A stretch of 64,000 bases of DNA from Pseudoalteromonas peptidolytica (GCF_012641745.1 NZ_WEHZ01000025.1:1-64000), one strand, 5' to 3'. Positions 28,206 to 37,659 are shown, counted from the stretch's first letter. Notes: generated by a model from the sequence alone, not told the origin. Made by a program: numbers and translations.

Positions 28206-29768
28206 ATGTCTGGACTGAACAGTAAATACCAAGGACTAAGACTTATCCTTGGCGATCAGCTAAACGCCAAACATAGCTGGTTTTCACAAGAGAATAAGAA
28301 CGAATACCTTTATGTGATTGCAGAACTGCAACAGGAAACAGACTATACTAACCACCACATTCAAAAAGTGTGTGCTTTTTTTAAAGCAATGGAAAATTTT
28401 GCCAAAGCACTCACTAAAGCAGGTTATCACGTTCTCCATTTAACCCTCGACGACACTAAACAATATGATGATTTGCCGGCGCTCGTTACTCATCTATGCA
28501 AAAAGTTTCAGGTAGAAAGCTTTGAGTATCAAAGGCCTGATGAATATCGACTCTTAAAGCAACTCGGCGGGCTTTCTCTCGATAATTTGCAGTTACGCAC
28601 CGTAGACACTGAACACTTTTTAGTACCGTTTGAAGAGTTGGATACCTATCTAAAGCCAGCCAAACACACGACCATGGAGTTTTTCTATCGGAAACTAAGA
28701 CGGCGCTTTAACGTATTGATGGATGAAGATGAACCTGTCGGTGGCCAATGGAATTTTGATAGCCAAAACCGTAACAAATTAAAGAAAGCAGACCTTGATT
28801 CAATCCCGGAGCCACTATGCTTTGCAAACAATGTCAGTGACATTATCGACCGCTTAGAACGACATCAAATCAACACCATAGGCAAAGCACAGCCACTATT
28901 AATTTGGCCAACAACTCGCACACAAGCCCAGGAACTATTAAGTTTTTTTTGCGACCATTTGCTGCCTTTATTTGGTCAGTTCCAAGATGCCATGACATGT
29001 CATAGTGAGCACAAATGGACGCTTTATCACTCTCGGCTCTCATTTGCCATTAATGCTAAAATGCTTAGTCCCAAACAAGTTATTGACGCAGCAATTGCTG
29101 CCTACCAAGAAAACTCTAACATTGATATTGCACAAGTTGAGGGGTTTGTAAGACAGATCCTGGGCTGGAGAGAATACATTCGTGCAGTATATTGGCTTAA
29201 CATGCCAGACTACAGCCATAAGAACTACTTACTTGCACAGCGCAAGCTCCCTGAGTATTTTTGGCATGGTAAAACCAAAATGCGCTGCTTGAGTGAAGCT
29301 ATTAACCAAAGTCTTGAATATGCGTATGCCCATCATATTCAAAGATTAATGGTAACAGGTAACTTTTGTCTATTAACTGGAATAGACCCAAATCAAGTAG
29401 ACGATTGGTACCTGGGGATTTATATCGATGCCATCGAATGGGTAGAAATGCCAAATACCCGCGGTATGACCCAATTTGCCGACCATGGTATTGTTGCAAC
29501 TAAGCCCTACGCCGCAAGTGGTAACTACATACACAAAATGAGCGATTATTGCCGTGACTGTCATTATGACGTCAAACAGAAGTCAACCGATAATGCCTGC
29601 CCACTCAATAGCCTTTACTGGCATTTTATGGTTAGACACGAAGATAAGTTTGGCAAAAACCATCGCATAGGTATGATATACCGCAATTGGTATAAACAAG
29701 ATGAACAAACGCAACAAGCGACTCTTCGCAGAGCTGACTGGTGCTTGAACAACATAGAGTCATTATAA
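28206..29768 (+). CDS. Fe-S cluster (6-4) photolyase / FeS-BCP family
   Basis: Prokaryotic (6-4) photolyase-type protein; the Agrobacterium PhrB prototype carries FAD, a lumazine antenna and a [4Fe-4S] cluster. The 520-residue protein has an N-terminal DPRP-type domain (LRLILGDQLNAKHSWF) and a C-terminal FAD-binding domain. The four cluster cysteines are visible: Cys388 (GNFCLLTG), Cys449 and Cys452 (YCRDCHYD), and Cys465 (ACPLN). The spacing 3 and 13 of the last three equals that in PhrB. The start at 28206 has GGAGG at 28195-28199; the upstream in-frame start at 28185 is less likely. It is cotranscribed with cryptochrome DASH, giving a two-enzyme light-repair unit. Confidence 0.92.
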   Translation: MSGLNSKYQGLRLILGDQLNAKHSWFSQENKNEYLYVIAELQQETDYTNHHIQKVCAFFKAMENFAKALTKAGYHVLHLTLDDTKQYDDLPALVTHLCKKFQVESFEYQRPDEYRLLKQLGGLSLDNLQLRTVDTEHFLVPFEELDTYLKPAKHTTMEFFYRKLRRRFNVLMDEDEPVGGQWNFDSQNRNKLKKADLDSIPEPLCFANNVSDIIDRLERHQINTIGKAQPLLIWPTTRTQAQELLSFFCDHLLPLFGQFQDAMTCHSEHKWTLYHSRLSFAINAKMLSPKQVIDAAIAAYQENSNIDIAQVEGFVRQILGWREYIRAVYWLNMPDYSHKNYLLAQRKLPEYFWHGKTKMRCLSEAINQSLEYAYAHHIQRLMVTGNFCLLTGIDPNQVDDWYLGIYIDAIEWVEMPNTRGMTQFADHGIVATKPYAASGNYIHKMSDYCRDCHYDVKQKSTDNACPLNSLYWHFMVRHEDKFGKNHRIGMIYRNWYKQDEQTQQATLRRADWCLNNIESL

Positions 29769-29893
29769 TGGTTTATTGCTGACAATCAGCTATGGAGTGA
29801 CACACGTAAAGCTTCAGCGTGTCGGTTGACGACTACCCACAGAAACAACGAAAGAGCATCGATAAATAAAGCGTTTGGTCTCGTATAACAAGA

Positions 29894-30292
29894 TTAGAAC
29901 AGACGCCAACGACGCTTTTTCGTTTTCACTTTATGCACCCAATTTACCTCAATAGTGGTCACGGCTAGCACATCTCGACTTTTCTTTGAGATCAGCTCAT
30001 AACTCAAGCTCTCATCGGAGCTAAAATCAAGTTCATACTTGAAGGTGTCAGCTTTAGCCCAACATTGCAGTATTTTTTTAGATAAGCTTTCTCTAATGCA
30101 GTAGTCACCTTCACTAGGCGCATTAACTGTCACTTTAACATCAGCATAGCACGTCCTCCCCTGGTTTAGGGCAACACATTTGCTCGGTACAGCATGCAGT
30201 ATTCCCACAGTTTCTATCTCTTGCGCTTGCAATTGATAACTCAAGAGCATACTCAGAGACAGCACAATCCATGTGATCAATTTAGAAAACAT
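29894..30292 (-). CDS. DUF3019-family periplasmic protein
   Basis: A 132-residue protein with a signal peptide (cleavage near LQAQE) and a small beta-rich mature domain. Paired cysteines (SKCVALNQGRTCYADV; DYCIRES; LQCWAK) and a basic C-terminal end (KTKKRRWRLF) fit DUF3019. The family's function is unknown. It is often found next to mipA/ompV genes and two-component systems. Here it overlaps the end of the mipA-like gene by 11 nt, so the two are coupled. No regulator genes accompany them in this window. Confidence 0.75.
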   Translation of the reverse strand: MFSKLITWIVLSLSMLLSYQLQAQEIETVGILHAVPSKCVALNQGRTCYADVKVTVNAPSEGDYCIRESLSKKILQCWAKADTFKYELDFSSDESLSYELISKKSRDVLAVTTIEVNWVHKVKTKKRRWRLF

Positions 30293-31097
30293 ATTTCACC
30301 CCAGTAAAGAAGACTCTGGCATGACGAGAACGAACTAATGGACTATTTAGCGTATCTTGCGAACCAATCAACCATGAAGCACCGGAGCTAAACACCCAGT
30401 CTTCTGCAATAGGGTAATTGAGTTGCATCTGAATAAACGCCGATGTCGATGAGCCCGGAGTGTATGGCGTAAGGTATTGGTTGATCTCAGTCTCAGAGAC
30501 CCCATAGAAGTAATTGTGAAAATTGCTGGAGTAATAGTTAGCGCCAAAGTTGAGCCAAAGATCCCAATTTCTTAACTCAAAATTGCGTGTTGCCTCAACG
30601 TGAAATACCCAACCATCAGTATCTCCAAAAACATCGTAAACGACTTCAGCAACGGCTAAAAACTCACCAACATGACGATAATAGGAAAAACCAATTGAGT
30701 TATCTTGATCGCGTTTTTTTATTCCTCTAAGCTCTGGCACCACGTCATCGCTATCATGGTAGCCTCGCTCGGAAAACGGCAGCATATAACTACCGTAAAT
30801 GGCATCGATCCCCCACTCACCGGTATTAATAATTTGATAGCCCACATCAGAGCCACCAAAAAAATCTCCAGAGTGAGTATTTAGATAAAAGTTTTTATAC
30901 TCTATTTTGGCATCAACGAGAAAGGTACCATGCTTGAACGTCGAATCTGTTCCGATCAATTCAGGCATTGTCATATCAACGTAAAACGCGCCCACACTCA
31001 GCTGCCATGCGAACTCATCCTCAAGATCATCGCTTGGTTCCTCGCAAACGCCATAAAGTGGCAAGAGTAAACTAATTATTATTAGTAGTTTTTTCAT
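30282..31097 (-). CDS. MipA/OmpV family outer-membrane protein
   Basis: A 271-residue outer-membrane beta-barrel. The signal peptide ends near GVCEE, and amphipathic strands alternate through the chain. It has the family words NTHSGDFFGG, GWVFHVEATRNFELR and a C-terminal ...GVKYVF ending in Phe, the sorting signal for BamA. MipA/OmpV proteins in enterics act as scaffold for murein enzymes or as osmolarity-linked porins; the role here is not determinable. First gene of a two-gene unit with the DUF3019 protein. Confidence 0.82.
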   Translation of the reverse strand: MKKLLIIISLLLPLYGVCEEPSDDLEDEFAWQLSVGAFYVDMTMPELIGTDSTFKHGTFLVDAKIEYKNFYLNTHSGDFFGGSDVGYQIINTGEWGIDAIYGSYMLPFSERGYHDSDDVVPELRGIKKRDQDNSIGFSYYRHVGEFLAVAEVVYDVFGDTDGWVFHVEATRNFELRNWDLWLNFGANYYSSNFHNYFYGVSETEINQYLTPYTPGSSTSAFIQMQLNYPIAEDWVFSSGASWLIGSQDTLNSPLVRSRHARVFFTGVKYVF

Positions 31098-31303
31098 AGT
31101 TTCTTTGTTTAGTGCACATGTGCCTAAATTCTACCCGAGATCATACCTGACCCATTTGTGACCAACAAGCATCTTAATATACTTTTTAACAGAATCCACA
31201 TTTAACTTTATTTTAATATTTATTTCACATAGATTGTGTCAAATAGCCCACTTTGCTTATTCGAGCAAATGAAGAACTAATTAAAATAAATGAAAGGCGA
31301 ACT

Positions 31304-32314
31304 ATGAAACACTATCTACTATCTGCTGCACTGCTCTTTACAGCTGGCCACAGCGCAGCTTTCAGTCAAGAAACACACAAACGTATTGTGATTGATGCCG
31401 TTAACTACATGGCAAAAAACCCTACAACTACTCGGTACGCAAAGTTACAAGCGTATGCCCAAGCTAATGGGATGTCGGTCTCGGAACTTGCCAATGTTTT
31501 AGGTCAAGCGGCATTCGATGTAGATGATTTTGAAGACACATTTTTTTGCGGTTCTATCACGGGAGATTGTGTGCAAGCACCACTGTGGGGAGCTGCAGAA
31601 AGTATCGTAAAGTATACAAGTTATTGGCACTTTCAAAACCACACACAGGGAGCAGATACTCATGGCAATGACTTTGGTGGCTACAACTACCAAAAACTGA
31701 CCGTATGGGGAACCGTAGATAACATGGCTGCGACTTGGTTAAAAGGTGATTATCTAGATGATGGACACGGTGGTGAAACGGGTTGGTTTAATGCCGATGA
31801 CAGCGAATATAACAGTTACGGAGTTACTGAAAAAAACTACCGTATCGACAGTCACTCAACATATAGCATGTATGATGACTTTGAAGAAATGCCATTTCAA
31901 CCTATCGATAATTTAGGTCAATATTGGTATCAAAGCTATGTAGAAAGCGGTAATCCGCAAGTATTAGGTTTTGTTTTTCATACCACCGACTTACTTCAAC
32001 CACATCACACATGGACAACCTCAGATCTCAATCACTCTGGTTGGGAATCTTGGGTGAAAGATTATTATGATCAAGAGTCGCTAAATGACTTTAGCTTGGT
32101 AAAACAAGCAATGACAAGCTTTAGTGCCGTTGATACGCATTCGACTGATATCCGTCCATTACTAACCCAAGGCGGTGCTTTTTCATACTCACAAGGTGGC
32201 ATAGTGCTCAACTCTAAGGATCATTATGATCGTGTGAATACAGCAAAACAGGTCATCCCTCATGCAATCGCTATGGTTGTTCACCTGTTAAATCACGCCA
32301 TGGACGTGAGATAA
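31304..32314 (+). CDS. Secreted zinc-dependent phospholipase C / P1-nuclease-like enzyme
   Basis: A 336-residue exported hydrolase. After the signal peptide the mature chain should start at or near AAFSQETHKRI. A hydrophobic residue (Phe20) and His25 occupy the places of Trp1 and the first zinc His of the PLC/P1-nuclease superfamily. Later ligands appear as YWHFQNH and as FHTTDLLQPHHT (H-x3-D-x3-PxH type). An Asp/Gly-rich middle part (DYLDDGHGGETG) may bind calcium. The ATG at 31304 is used because the signal peptide starts there, with GAAAGGCG upstream. It is the first gene of a three-gene unit; its stop codon shares one base with the next gene's ATG (TAATG). Confidence 0.65.
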   Translation: MKHYLLSAALLFTAGHSAAFSQETHKRIVIDAVNYMAKNPTTTRYAKLQAYAQANGMSVSELANVLGQAAFDVDDFEDTFFCGSITGDCVQAPLWGAAESIVKYTSYWHFQNHTQGADTHGNDFGGYNYQKLTVWGTVDNMAATWLKGDYLDDGHGGETGWFNADDSEYNSYGVTEKNYRIDSHSTYSMYDDFEEMPFQPIDNLGQYWYQSYVESGNPQVLGFVFHTTDLLQPHHTWTTSDLNHSGWESWVKDYYDQESLNDFSLVKQAMTSFSAVDTHSTDIRPLLTQGGAFSYSQGGIVLNSKDHYDRVNTAKQVIPHAIAMVVHLLNHAMDVR

Positions 32315-33492
32315 TGCGGTTTGTCTTACTTTTCTTGGTAAGCAATTTTTGCTTACCAAGCTTTGCATCACCTACTTTACCGCCAACACTACTGCCCTTG
32401 ATCCATAAGTTGTACTTGGAGCAAGGTAGAGAATTCACCTTGCAGCAAACAGAAACTCAATTGCTAGAAAACCAATTCCTTCTCTGGCAGGCTAAGCGAT
32501 TTAACCCAAGCATACTTGACCGTCAATCCAGTGTTGGCTTTAGCACTGAGTATCATATCGATAAATTTCTCGCAGCTGCGTTACTTGATTGGTTCACTGA
32601 GTTAAAGAAAATAAAAAAGCAATCCAATCCATTGCCGATTGATAGTTCACAAATTAAAGCACTGCTTGGAACCTATCCAGCAGATGGCCAGTATACAACC
32701 GAGCAATTACTCAAATGGAAACAGATTAAGCTGATTAACTCATCTGCGTTCTCCCTTGAGCAAGTCATGCTCAGCCTATCTATGCAGAATCGGTTTAAAT
32801 TACATCAAGGAGATATTAAGTTGCTTCGTGCCATTGTGGAGCAACGCCTCTATCAGCAAGCTCTATTCAGCCAAGCCCGTGCTCATCTAAAACAACACAA
32901 TCTCAACTTATCACAATTACGGCAAGTTGTGGCAGGTGAGCTGTTAAGACCAAGCATGTTAGCTTACCTTGGCGTCAAAGAAGAAATGCATGGGGCAACA
33001 AGTGAATATGTTGAGGCATTACGCGCTGAAATCCCGATGCAAGCAGTCGCTAGTTATTACGCTAAGCATAAAGATCGTTTTAGGTATATACAACAGGTCG
33101 ATGCTATCGCTGCCAAGTTCAAAAGCAAACGAGATGCAGAGCAATTTAGTGCTTATACCAAGGCAAATTCGTGGCAAAAAGCAATCGACAAGTTTAGCCC
33201 TTCTTTGGTGTGGAAGTCGGCGCCCAAACCGCTAACACGACAAAGTGAACCTAAATGGGAAACCCAATTAGCATTTAGCAATAAACATGGTCAAATGACC
33301 CACAGTATCCGAACCCCTACCGGACAGTGGCTAGTATTATTCAGCACCTCTCCCGTCTATGGATATTATGATATAAATAGTGAGACAGTACGCTATCAAG
33401 CCCTGCTCGCGCTTACACAAAGCTTTGCTAAAAGTAAGTTTGAACAAGATTATCAACAATGGAAGCGAACAAATAACGGAACGATATTATGA
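32314..33492 (+). CDS. Periplasmic SurA/PpiC-like folding factor (degenerate)
   Basis: A 392-residue protein with a signal peptide (cleavage near SFASP). The long helical N-terminal part resembles the SurA/PrsA chaperone core. The C-terminal segment about 240-345 (VDAIAAKFKSKRDAEQFSAY ... KWETQLAFSNKHGQ) has the layout of a parvulin domain, but the usual catalytic GG(D/N)LG signature is not evident. I infer a chaperone without clear isomerase activity. It is translationally coupled to the phospholipase-like gene upstream and overlaps the next gene by 4 nt, which suggests a dedicated folding or export partner. Confidence 0.5.
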   Translation: MRFVLLFLVSNFCLPSFASPTLPPTLLPLIHKLYLEQGREFTLQQTETQLLENQFLLWQAKRFNPSILDRQSSVGFSTEYHIDKFLAAALLDWFTELKKIKKQSNPLPIDSSQIKALLGTYPADGQYTTEQLLKWKQIKLINSSAFSLEQVMLSLSMQNRFKLHQGDIKLLRAIVEQRLYQQALFSQARAHLKQHNLNLSQLRQVVAGELLRPSMLAYLGVKEEMHGATSEYVEALRAEIPMQAVASYYAKHKDRFRYIQQVDAIAAKFKSKRDAEQFSAYTKANSWQKAIDKFSPSLVWKSAPKPLTRQSEPKWETQLAFSNKHGQMTHSIRTPTGQWLVLFSTSPVYGYYDINSETVRYQALLALTQSFAKSKFEQDYQQWKRTNNGTIL

Positions 33493-34004
33493 AATATTGG
33501 CAGGTAGCTGTTGCTATTTTTCTTGGTTTAATCATCGCGCTATTTACGCTGAAGTATGCCAACAACAGTTGGCAGCCCCTCCAGCCCAGCCTATCAAGAG
33601 AAATACAGGCAGACCTGCTGCCTGCTGAATTTCCCACAGAGCTACGCGCAAAGAAAGACACCTCACAGCCGACATCGAGTAAAAAAGATGATACGTTTAC
33701 CATAGCCCCCATTCATCCGCCACAGTATTTACCGCCCATCAACAATGCCACCAAAAATGAGCTTCAATACCAAGGTGATTTAACTGACCCCGAAGCGTAC
33801 CAAGCATACTTGGATGATAAAGAGGTACAGTTAAAACAGGCATATATTGCTGCTGTGGATAGCAAAGTAGAACAACTCGACGCATTACTCACTCGAGGTG
33901 TTCAAGCAGGGTTACCTGAAGCACAACTACAAGAAGCAAGAGACAAAATCTCCGCACTTCAGCATATGCAAAATACACTACGAAAAGAGCTAAGTGATAA
34001 CTGA
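33489..34004 (+). CDS. Membrane-anchored periplasmic protein of the phospholipase cassette
   Basis: A 171-residue protein of unknown family. One N-terminal transmembrane helix (about 6-23) precedes a Pro/Ser-rich linker (about 45-85) and a charged helical C-terminal part (about 90-171) rich in Gln, Glu and Ala. This is an outline like that of lipase-specific foldases (anchor, variable Pro/Ala linker, helical scaffold), but much shorter, and no Lif signature is seen. The 4-nt overlap with the gene before it indicates a shared transcript with the enzyme and folding factor. Confidence 0.5.
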   Translation: MKYWQVAVAIFLGLIIALFTLKYANNSWQPLQPSLSREIQADLLPAEFPTELRAKKDTSQPTSSKKDDTFTIAPIHPPQYLPPINNATKNELQYQGDLTDPEAYQAYLDDKEVQLKQAYIAAVDSKVEQLDALLTRGVQAGLPEAQLQEARDKISALQHMQNTLRKELSDN

Positions 34005-34056
34005 AGCTAGACGCTAGAACCTACTGACCTTTGATAGATTACCCTTCACCGCGTTG

Positions 34057-34725
34057 TCAATGCACGCGTAATTTAGTGCTGCCATTCGCTACATTTGGAT
34101 TGCGCAGCACTGCATTTATGACCACATTCTGTTGTCCATCTTGATAATATCCGATGATTTCTTCAAGCACCTTTTTAGGTGTACTCGGGTTAGATGCCAA
34201 TGCTAAATGGGTACTGAAGTCTCGTCTCAAACTTAAATAGGTTAACGTCGCGGCAGAGGTATTCGAGTTGCTTGCAACCGCGATATCAATCACATCACCA
34301 TGTTCTGGTAAATAAGAGACTAGTTTTTCCAATTGTGTCGGCGTGGTGCTTATGTCTTGTGCTTGCTGCAACACAGAAGTATGCTGCTTCATGTGTAGCA
34401 ACGTATAGGTAGCGATGCCAATAACACCAAGCCACAACATTAGGTGCATATATTTTATGGTGATCACCAATCCATCAACGTGCATATGGTTGCGAGCATT
34501 ATGTATTTTCAAGAAAAAATAGCTAAAGATACTACTCGACAAAAAAATCAAAAAACTATAAACCAACATCATATCGATACCCGACTCTCCCGAGAAAGGT
34601 GAAAATGGGATCTGGTGATGGAACTGTGCAGACATGCCAAATAATAGCGTATAAAAAATTGTTGTTATACCAAGCGACAAGCCACCAGATTTTAGCAATA
34701 AAATAAGCTTATCTTTTAATTCCAT
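34057..34725 (-). CDS. Membrane protein with LRV-like repeats
   Basis: A 222-residue protein. Three hydrophobic helices occupy about 12-36, 46-72 and 90-108. A C-terminal helical-repeat tail follows, with units such as IAVASNSNTSAATLTYLS and LALASNPSTPKKVLEEII. These fit the A-x-NP-x-TP-x-x-x-L rhythm of leucine-rich-repeat-variant (LRV) modules. Such repeats usually bind proteins. No catalytic motif and no partner gene; function unknown. Confidence 0.55.
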   Translation of the reverse strand: MELKDKLILLLKSGGLSLGITTIFYTLLFGMSAQFHHQIPFSPFSGESGIDMMLVYSFLIFLSSSIFSYFFLKIHNARNHMHVDGLVITIKYMHLMLWLGVIGIATYTLLHMKQHTSVLQQAQDISTTPTQLEKLVSYLPEHGDVIDIAVASNSNTSAATLTYLSLRRDFSTHLALASNPSTPKKVLEEIIGYYQDGQQNVVINAVLRNPNVANGSTKLRVH

Positions 34726-34751
34726 ATCGCTACTCGCTATCGTGTTTACTT

Positions 34752-34880
34752 TGATACTAATTTGCAGACCTACTTTGAGGCAAGAAAATCTTGTCGAACA
34801 CCGGTTGCGTCAGGTTTACTTCTTCAAATTAAGCAGGGAGTAGGACGTACTGAACTCACCATACTCGGTATTTAGCAAGA
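34752..34880. repeat. Degenerate copy of the dispersed intergenic repeat
   Basis: Contains the left-half words CTACTTTGAGGCAAGAAAATC and TTGTCGA, followed by GCGTCAGGTTTACTTCTTCAAATT, also found in order at 62395-62607. The terminal TAATACCAAT repeats are decayed (GATACTAATTT). Non-coding. Confidence 0.55.
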
Positions 34881-34915
34881 ACACTAGGTTGGCCATTGTA
34901 AGGCATAGCGCATAA

Positions 34916-34938
34916 AGAAAAAGCCGCCTTACGGCGGC
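34916..34938 (-). terminator. Rho-independent terminator after ibpA
   Basis: GCCGCC-TTAC-GGCGGC stem-loop at 34923-34938. On the minus strand it is followed by CTTTTTCTTT. It lies about 30 bp after the ibpA stop. Confidence 0.85.
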
Positions 34939-34967
34939 GGGTTGGAAAACTTGAAGGTTTACAAAAG

Positions 34968-35414
34968 TTACTTATTTCCTAGCAACTTGCCCGAAGCAAT
35001 TTCTATTTTTCTTGGTTTCAACGCTTCAGGCACCACTCGCTCAAGGTCTATAACCAGCAAACCATGACTTAGGTCTGCACCTAACACGTTAACATGATCT
35101 CCCAGCTGAAACTTACGTTCAAATCCGCGCTGCGCTATTCCTTGATGAATAAACTTACGTTCTTTCGACTCGTCAGCGTCTTGCTTTTTACCTTTTACGG
35201 TCAAGGTGTTATTTTCTGATTCCAGAGTTAGCTCTTGCTCGGTAAAGCCAGCAACAGCCATGGTAATTTGATACTTATCTTTGCCTAGAGCTTCAATATT
35301 GTATGGCGGATAACTTGGTTGCTTATCTGTTCTTGCAGCGGCATCCATCATAGAAGCTAAATGGTCAAAACCGATAAATGAACGGTAAAGTGGTGATAAA
35401 TCTACTGTACGCAT
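34968..35414 (-). CDS. ibpA: Small heat-shock protein IbpA (Hsp20)
   Basis: ATP-independent holdase of aggregating proteins. The 148-residue protein has the enteric IbpA N-terminus (MRTVDLSPLYRSFIGFDHL). An alpha-crystallin domain (about 37-125) contains AVAGFTEQEL and GIAQRGFERKFQLGD. The start at 35414 has an AAGAGGAT ribosome-binding site 7 nt upstream; the frame opening at 35441 adds residues absent from the family. Heat regulation through sigma32 or a 5' RNA thermometer is usual for ibpA. I could not confirm either element by eye in 35415-35560. Confidence 0.93.
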   Translation of the reverse strand: MRTVDLSPLYRSFIGFDHLASMMDAAARTDKQPSYPPYNIEALGKDKYQITMAVAGFTEQELTLESENNTLTVKGKKQDADESKERKFIHQGIAQRGFERKFQLGDHVNVLGADLSHGLLVIDLERVVPEALKPRKIEIASGKLLGNK

Positions 35415-35566
35415 AATTTGTATCCTCTTAAAGCTATACATCGTACTTACTCTTCAAAATGAACCAATAAGTACAAATAAAACAAATAGTTATTTAATTT
35501 TTCAGACCCTTACGGCGTCTTCATAACTGTATTTATGGTCAGCAAATTTATTTTCAAGAAAATTTT

Positions 35567-36748
35567 TCAAAAAATTTCATTTTTAATAAAAAACCTTTTT
35601 AAAACAGAAAGGTATATTTTTTCAATGGTATCAATATCCATGAGTGATACATGCTCATTAACTTGATGAATGGAATCATTCTTCACGCCACATTCAATCA
35701 CTTGTGTTTTAGCTGTTGCAAAAAAGCGACCATCTGAGGTGCCACCCGCCGTACTCAATGCAGGGTATTGTCCTGTCATGTCTTTTATCGCTTGTTCAAC
35801 CAACGTCAAAAAACATTGTGTTTGCTTAGCTCCAGTGTAAAAGGACTCACAGGGACGCTCCCATATCAACGCCAACGATGCTCCTGACTTTGCTAGTGAC
35901 TCTTGTATATATCGCATAACCTCTTGGCTTTTATAGGCGTGACTGTAGCGAATATTAAATGTAATTTCACACTCTGAGGGCACTAAATTATCAACGATGT
36001 TTGGTACCGTGATCCCTGTGACCTGAAGTGTCGTTTGTGAACCTGCCTCATCCTTCCACCAAGGTAGTAATGATAGCTGACTTACGAGCTGCCCAGCTAT
36101 GTGTGCAGCGTTGATAGTTTGTTCTGGATATGCCACATGTCCAGCCTTTCCCTTAATCTGAACTCGTCCAGATATTGCACCACGACGACCATTTTTAATC
36201 GTATCACCAACGGCCATATGAGCTGTTGGTTCACCAACTAAACACGCATCTAATTCGATACCTTTTTCTACTAGACGATTGGCGATAAGTTTTGAGCCAA
36301 ACTCAGCCTCCCCTTCTTCATCAGAGGTAAGTAACCAGTAAAAGGTGCCATGGAGTTTATGGCGAAAATTAAGTAATTCACGTGTGGCAGAAAGCATTGA
36401 GGCAATACCCGCTTTCATATCCGCAGCGCCACGACCATACATTACACCATCGACAATTTGCGCACTAAACGGCGGTACAATCCAACCTCGATTGTCCGCA
36501 GGCACAACATCCACATGACCAGAAAAGGCCAAAATAGGGCCGTCAGAAAAGTGATAGCTCGCAATTAAATTTTTCACTCCCTGTACTTCAAACTGCTCAG
36601 TGGTAAAACCCAGCCCTGCAAGCTGTTCTGACATAAATGCGATGGTGCCTGCATCACAAGGTGTTACCGAAGGCGCTTGGATCAAACGGGTTAAGATCTC
36701 TATGGCATAAGATGTGCGAGTATTGAGATACTGAGGTGCTAGTGACAT
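35567..36748 (-). CDS. dapE: Succinyl-diaminopimelate desuccinylase
   Basis: M20 zinc hydrolase of the lysine/meso-DAP pathway; releases succinate from N-succinyl-LL-DAP. In the 393-residue protein, metal-site motifs are FSGHVDVVP, MYGRGAADMKAG and LTSDEEGEAEFGS, with GGTSDGRFFA for substrate. The N-terminus ILTRLIQAPSVTPCDAG is typical. The protein is slightly longer than E. coli DapE (375) because of a few extra residues at each end. It stands alone here, without dap neighbours. Confidence 0.94.
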   Translation of the reverse strand: MSLAPQYLNTRTSYAIEILTRLIQAPSVTPCDAGTIAFMSEQLAGLGFTTEQFEVQGVKNLIASYHFSDGPILAFSGHVDVVPADNRGWIVPPFSAQIVDGVMYGRGAADMKAGIASMLSATRELLNFRHKLHGTFYWLLTSDEEGEAEFGSKLIANRLVEKGIELDACLVGEPTAHMAVGDTIKNGRRGAISGRVQIKGKAGHVAYPEQTINAAHIAGQLVSQLSLLPWWKDEAGSQTTLQVTGITVPNIVDNLVPSECEITFNIRYSHAYKSQEVMRYIQESLAKSGASLALIWERPCESFYTGAKQTQCFLTLVEQAIKDMTGQYPALSTAGGTSDGRFFATAKTQVIECGVKNDSIHQVNEHVSLMDIDTIEKIYLSVLKRFFIKNEIF

Positions 36749-37008
36749 ATATAGAAGCGACTACACTGTAAAATCGTACTCGTATTAAAAGCGTTAACTT
36801 TGACCATAGTATTGCAGTTTTAATGCAGAGCCATGACATCATCAAAACTTAATCTAAATCAAACTTTCAAAAATTTCTGAACGTATCCAATTTAAAAATT
36901 GATCTAGAACAGTTTTTCATTTTTTGAAGCCTTTTATGATGACCTCATTGAAAACACACACTGTTTCACAGTTTGAAAAATGTCCTCACATAGGGTTAGG
37001 AGAAGAAT

Positions 37009-37659
37009 ATGAAAACTTTAACTGCTGCACTTTTATCTACATTGCTAGTTGCTGCTCCATTTGCACAGGCAAATTTCAGTGTTAACGTTGGTGCAATTAA
37101 TGTAAACCCTGACAACACAGCTTCTGCAATCAACGAAAACAATGCGCTTGGCTTAGTTGCTGATTCAAATACACAGCTAGGTATCACACTTGATTACCAT
37201 TATAACGATAACATCGTTTTTGAATTAATCGCAGCTACACCGTTCTCTCATACAGTAGATGGTGCAGGCGGCCTAGCAGGTGCAGAGATAGCTGATATAA
37301 AGCATTTACCACCAACATTAATCGCTCAGTATCACTTTTTTGATGCAACGGCTAAGTTCCGTCCATTTATCGGCGCAGGTTTAAACTACACCGTATTTTT
37401 TGACGAAGAGCCAAGTGCAGCATTAAAAGCAACTTTGGGTACAAATGATGTAGAAGTAGACCTAGACAGTTCGTTCGGTATTGCGTTACAAGTTGGCTTT
37501 AACTACGACTTGAATGAAAAGTGGGGTCTACACGGTATGATATCTAAAATGGACATTGATACTGACGCAACTGTATATGCAAATGGTGCTAAAGCACTGA
37601 CTTCAGATGTAGAGATTGACCCTGTTGTTGCAATGTTTGGTGTCAAATACAAATTCTAA
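37009..37659 (+). CDS. ompW: Outer-membrane protein OmpW
   Basis: An eight-stranded beta-barrel thought to pass small hydrophobic molecules. The 216-residue protein has a signal peptide (cleavage near AQANF), NDNIVFELIAATPFSHTV, a DIKHLPPTLIAQYHF segment and the FRPFIGAGLNYTVFF motif. A C-terminal ...FGVKYKF ends in Phe. A GGTTAGGAG ribosome-binding sequence precedes the ATG. It is monocistronic, ending at a bidirectional terminator shared with the convergent thioesterase gene. Confidence 0.93.
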   Translation: MKTLTAALLSTLLVAAPFAQANFSVNVGAINVNPDNTASAINENNALGLVADSNTQLGITLDYHYNDNIVFELIAATPFSHTVDGAGGLAGAEIADIKHLPPTLIAQYHFFDATAKFRPFIGAGLNYTVFFDEEPSAALKATLGTNDVEVDLDSSFGIALQVGFNYDLNEKWGLHGMISKMDIDTDATVYANGAKALTSDVEIDPVVAMFGVKYKF

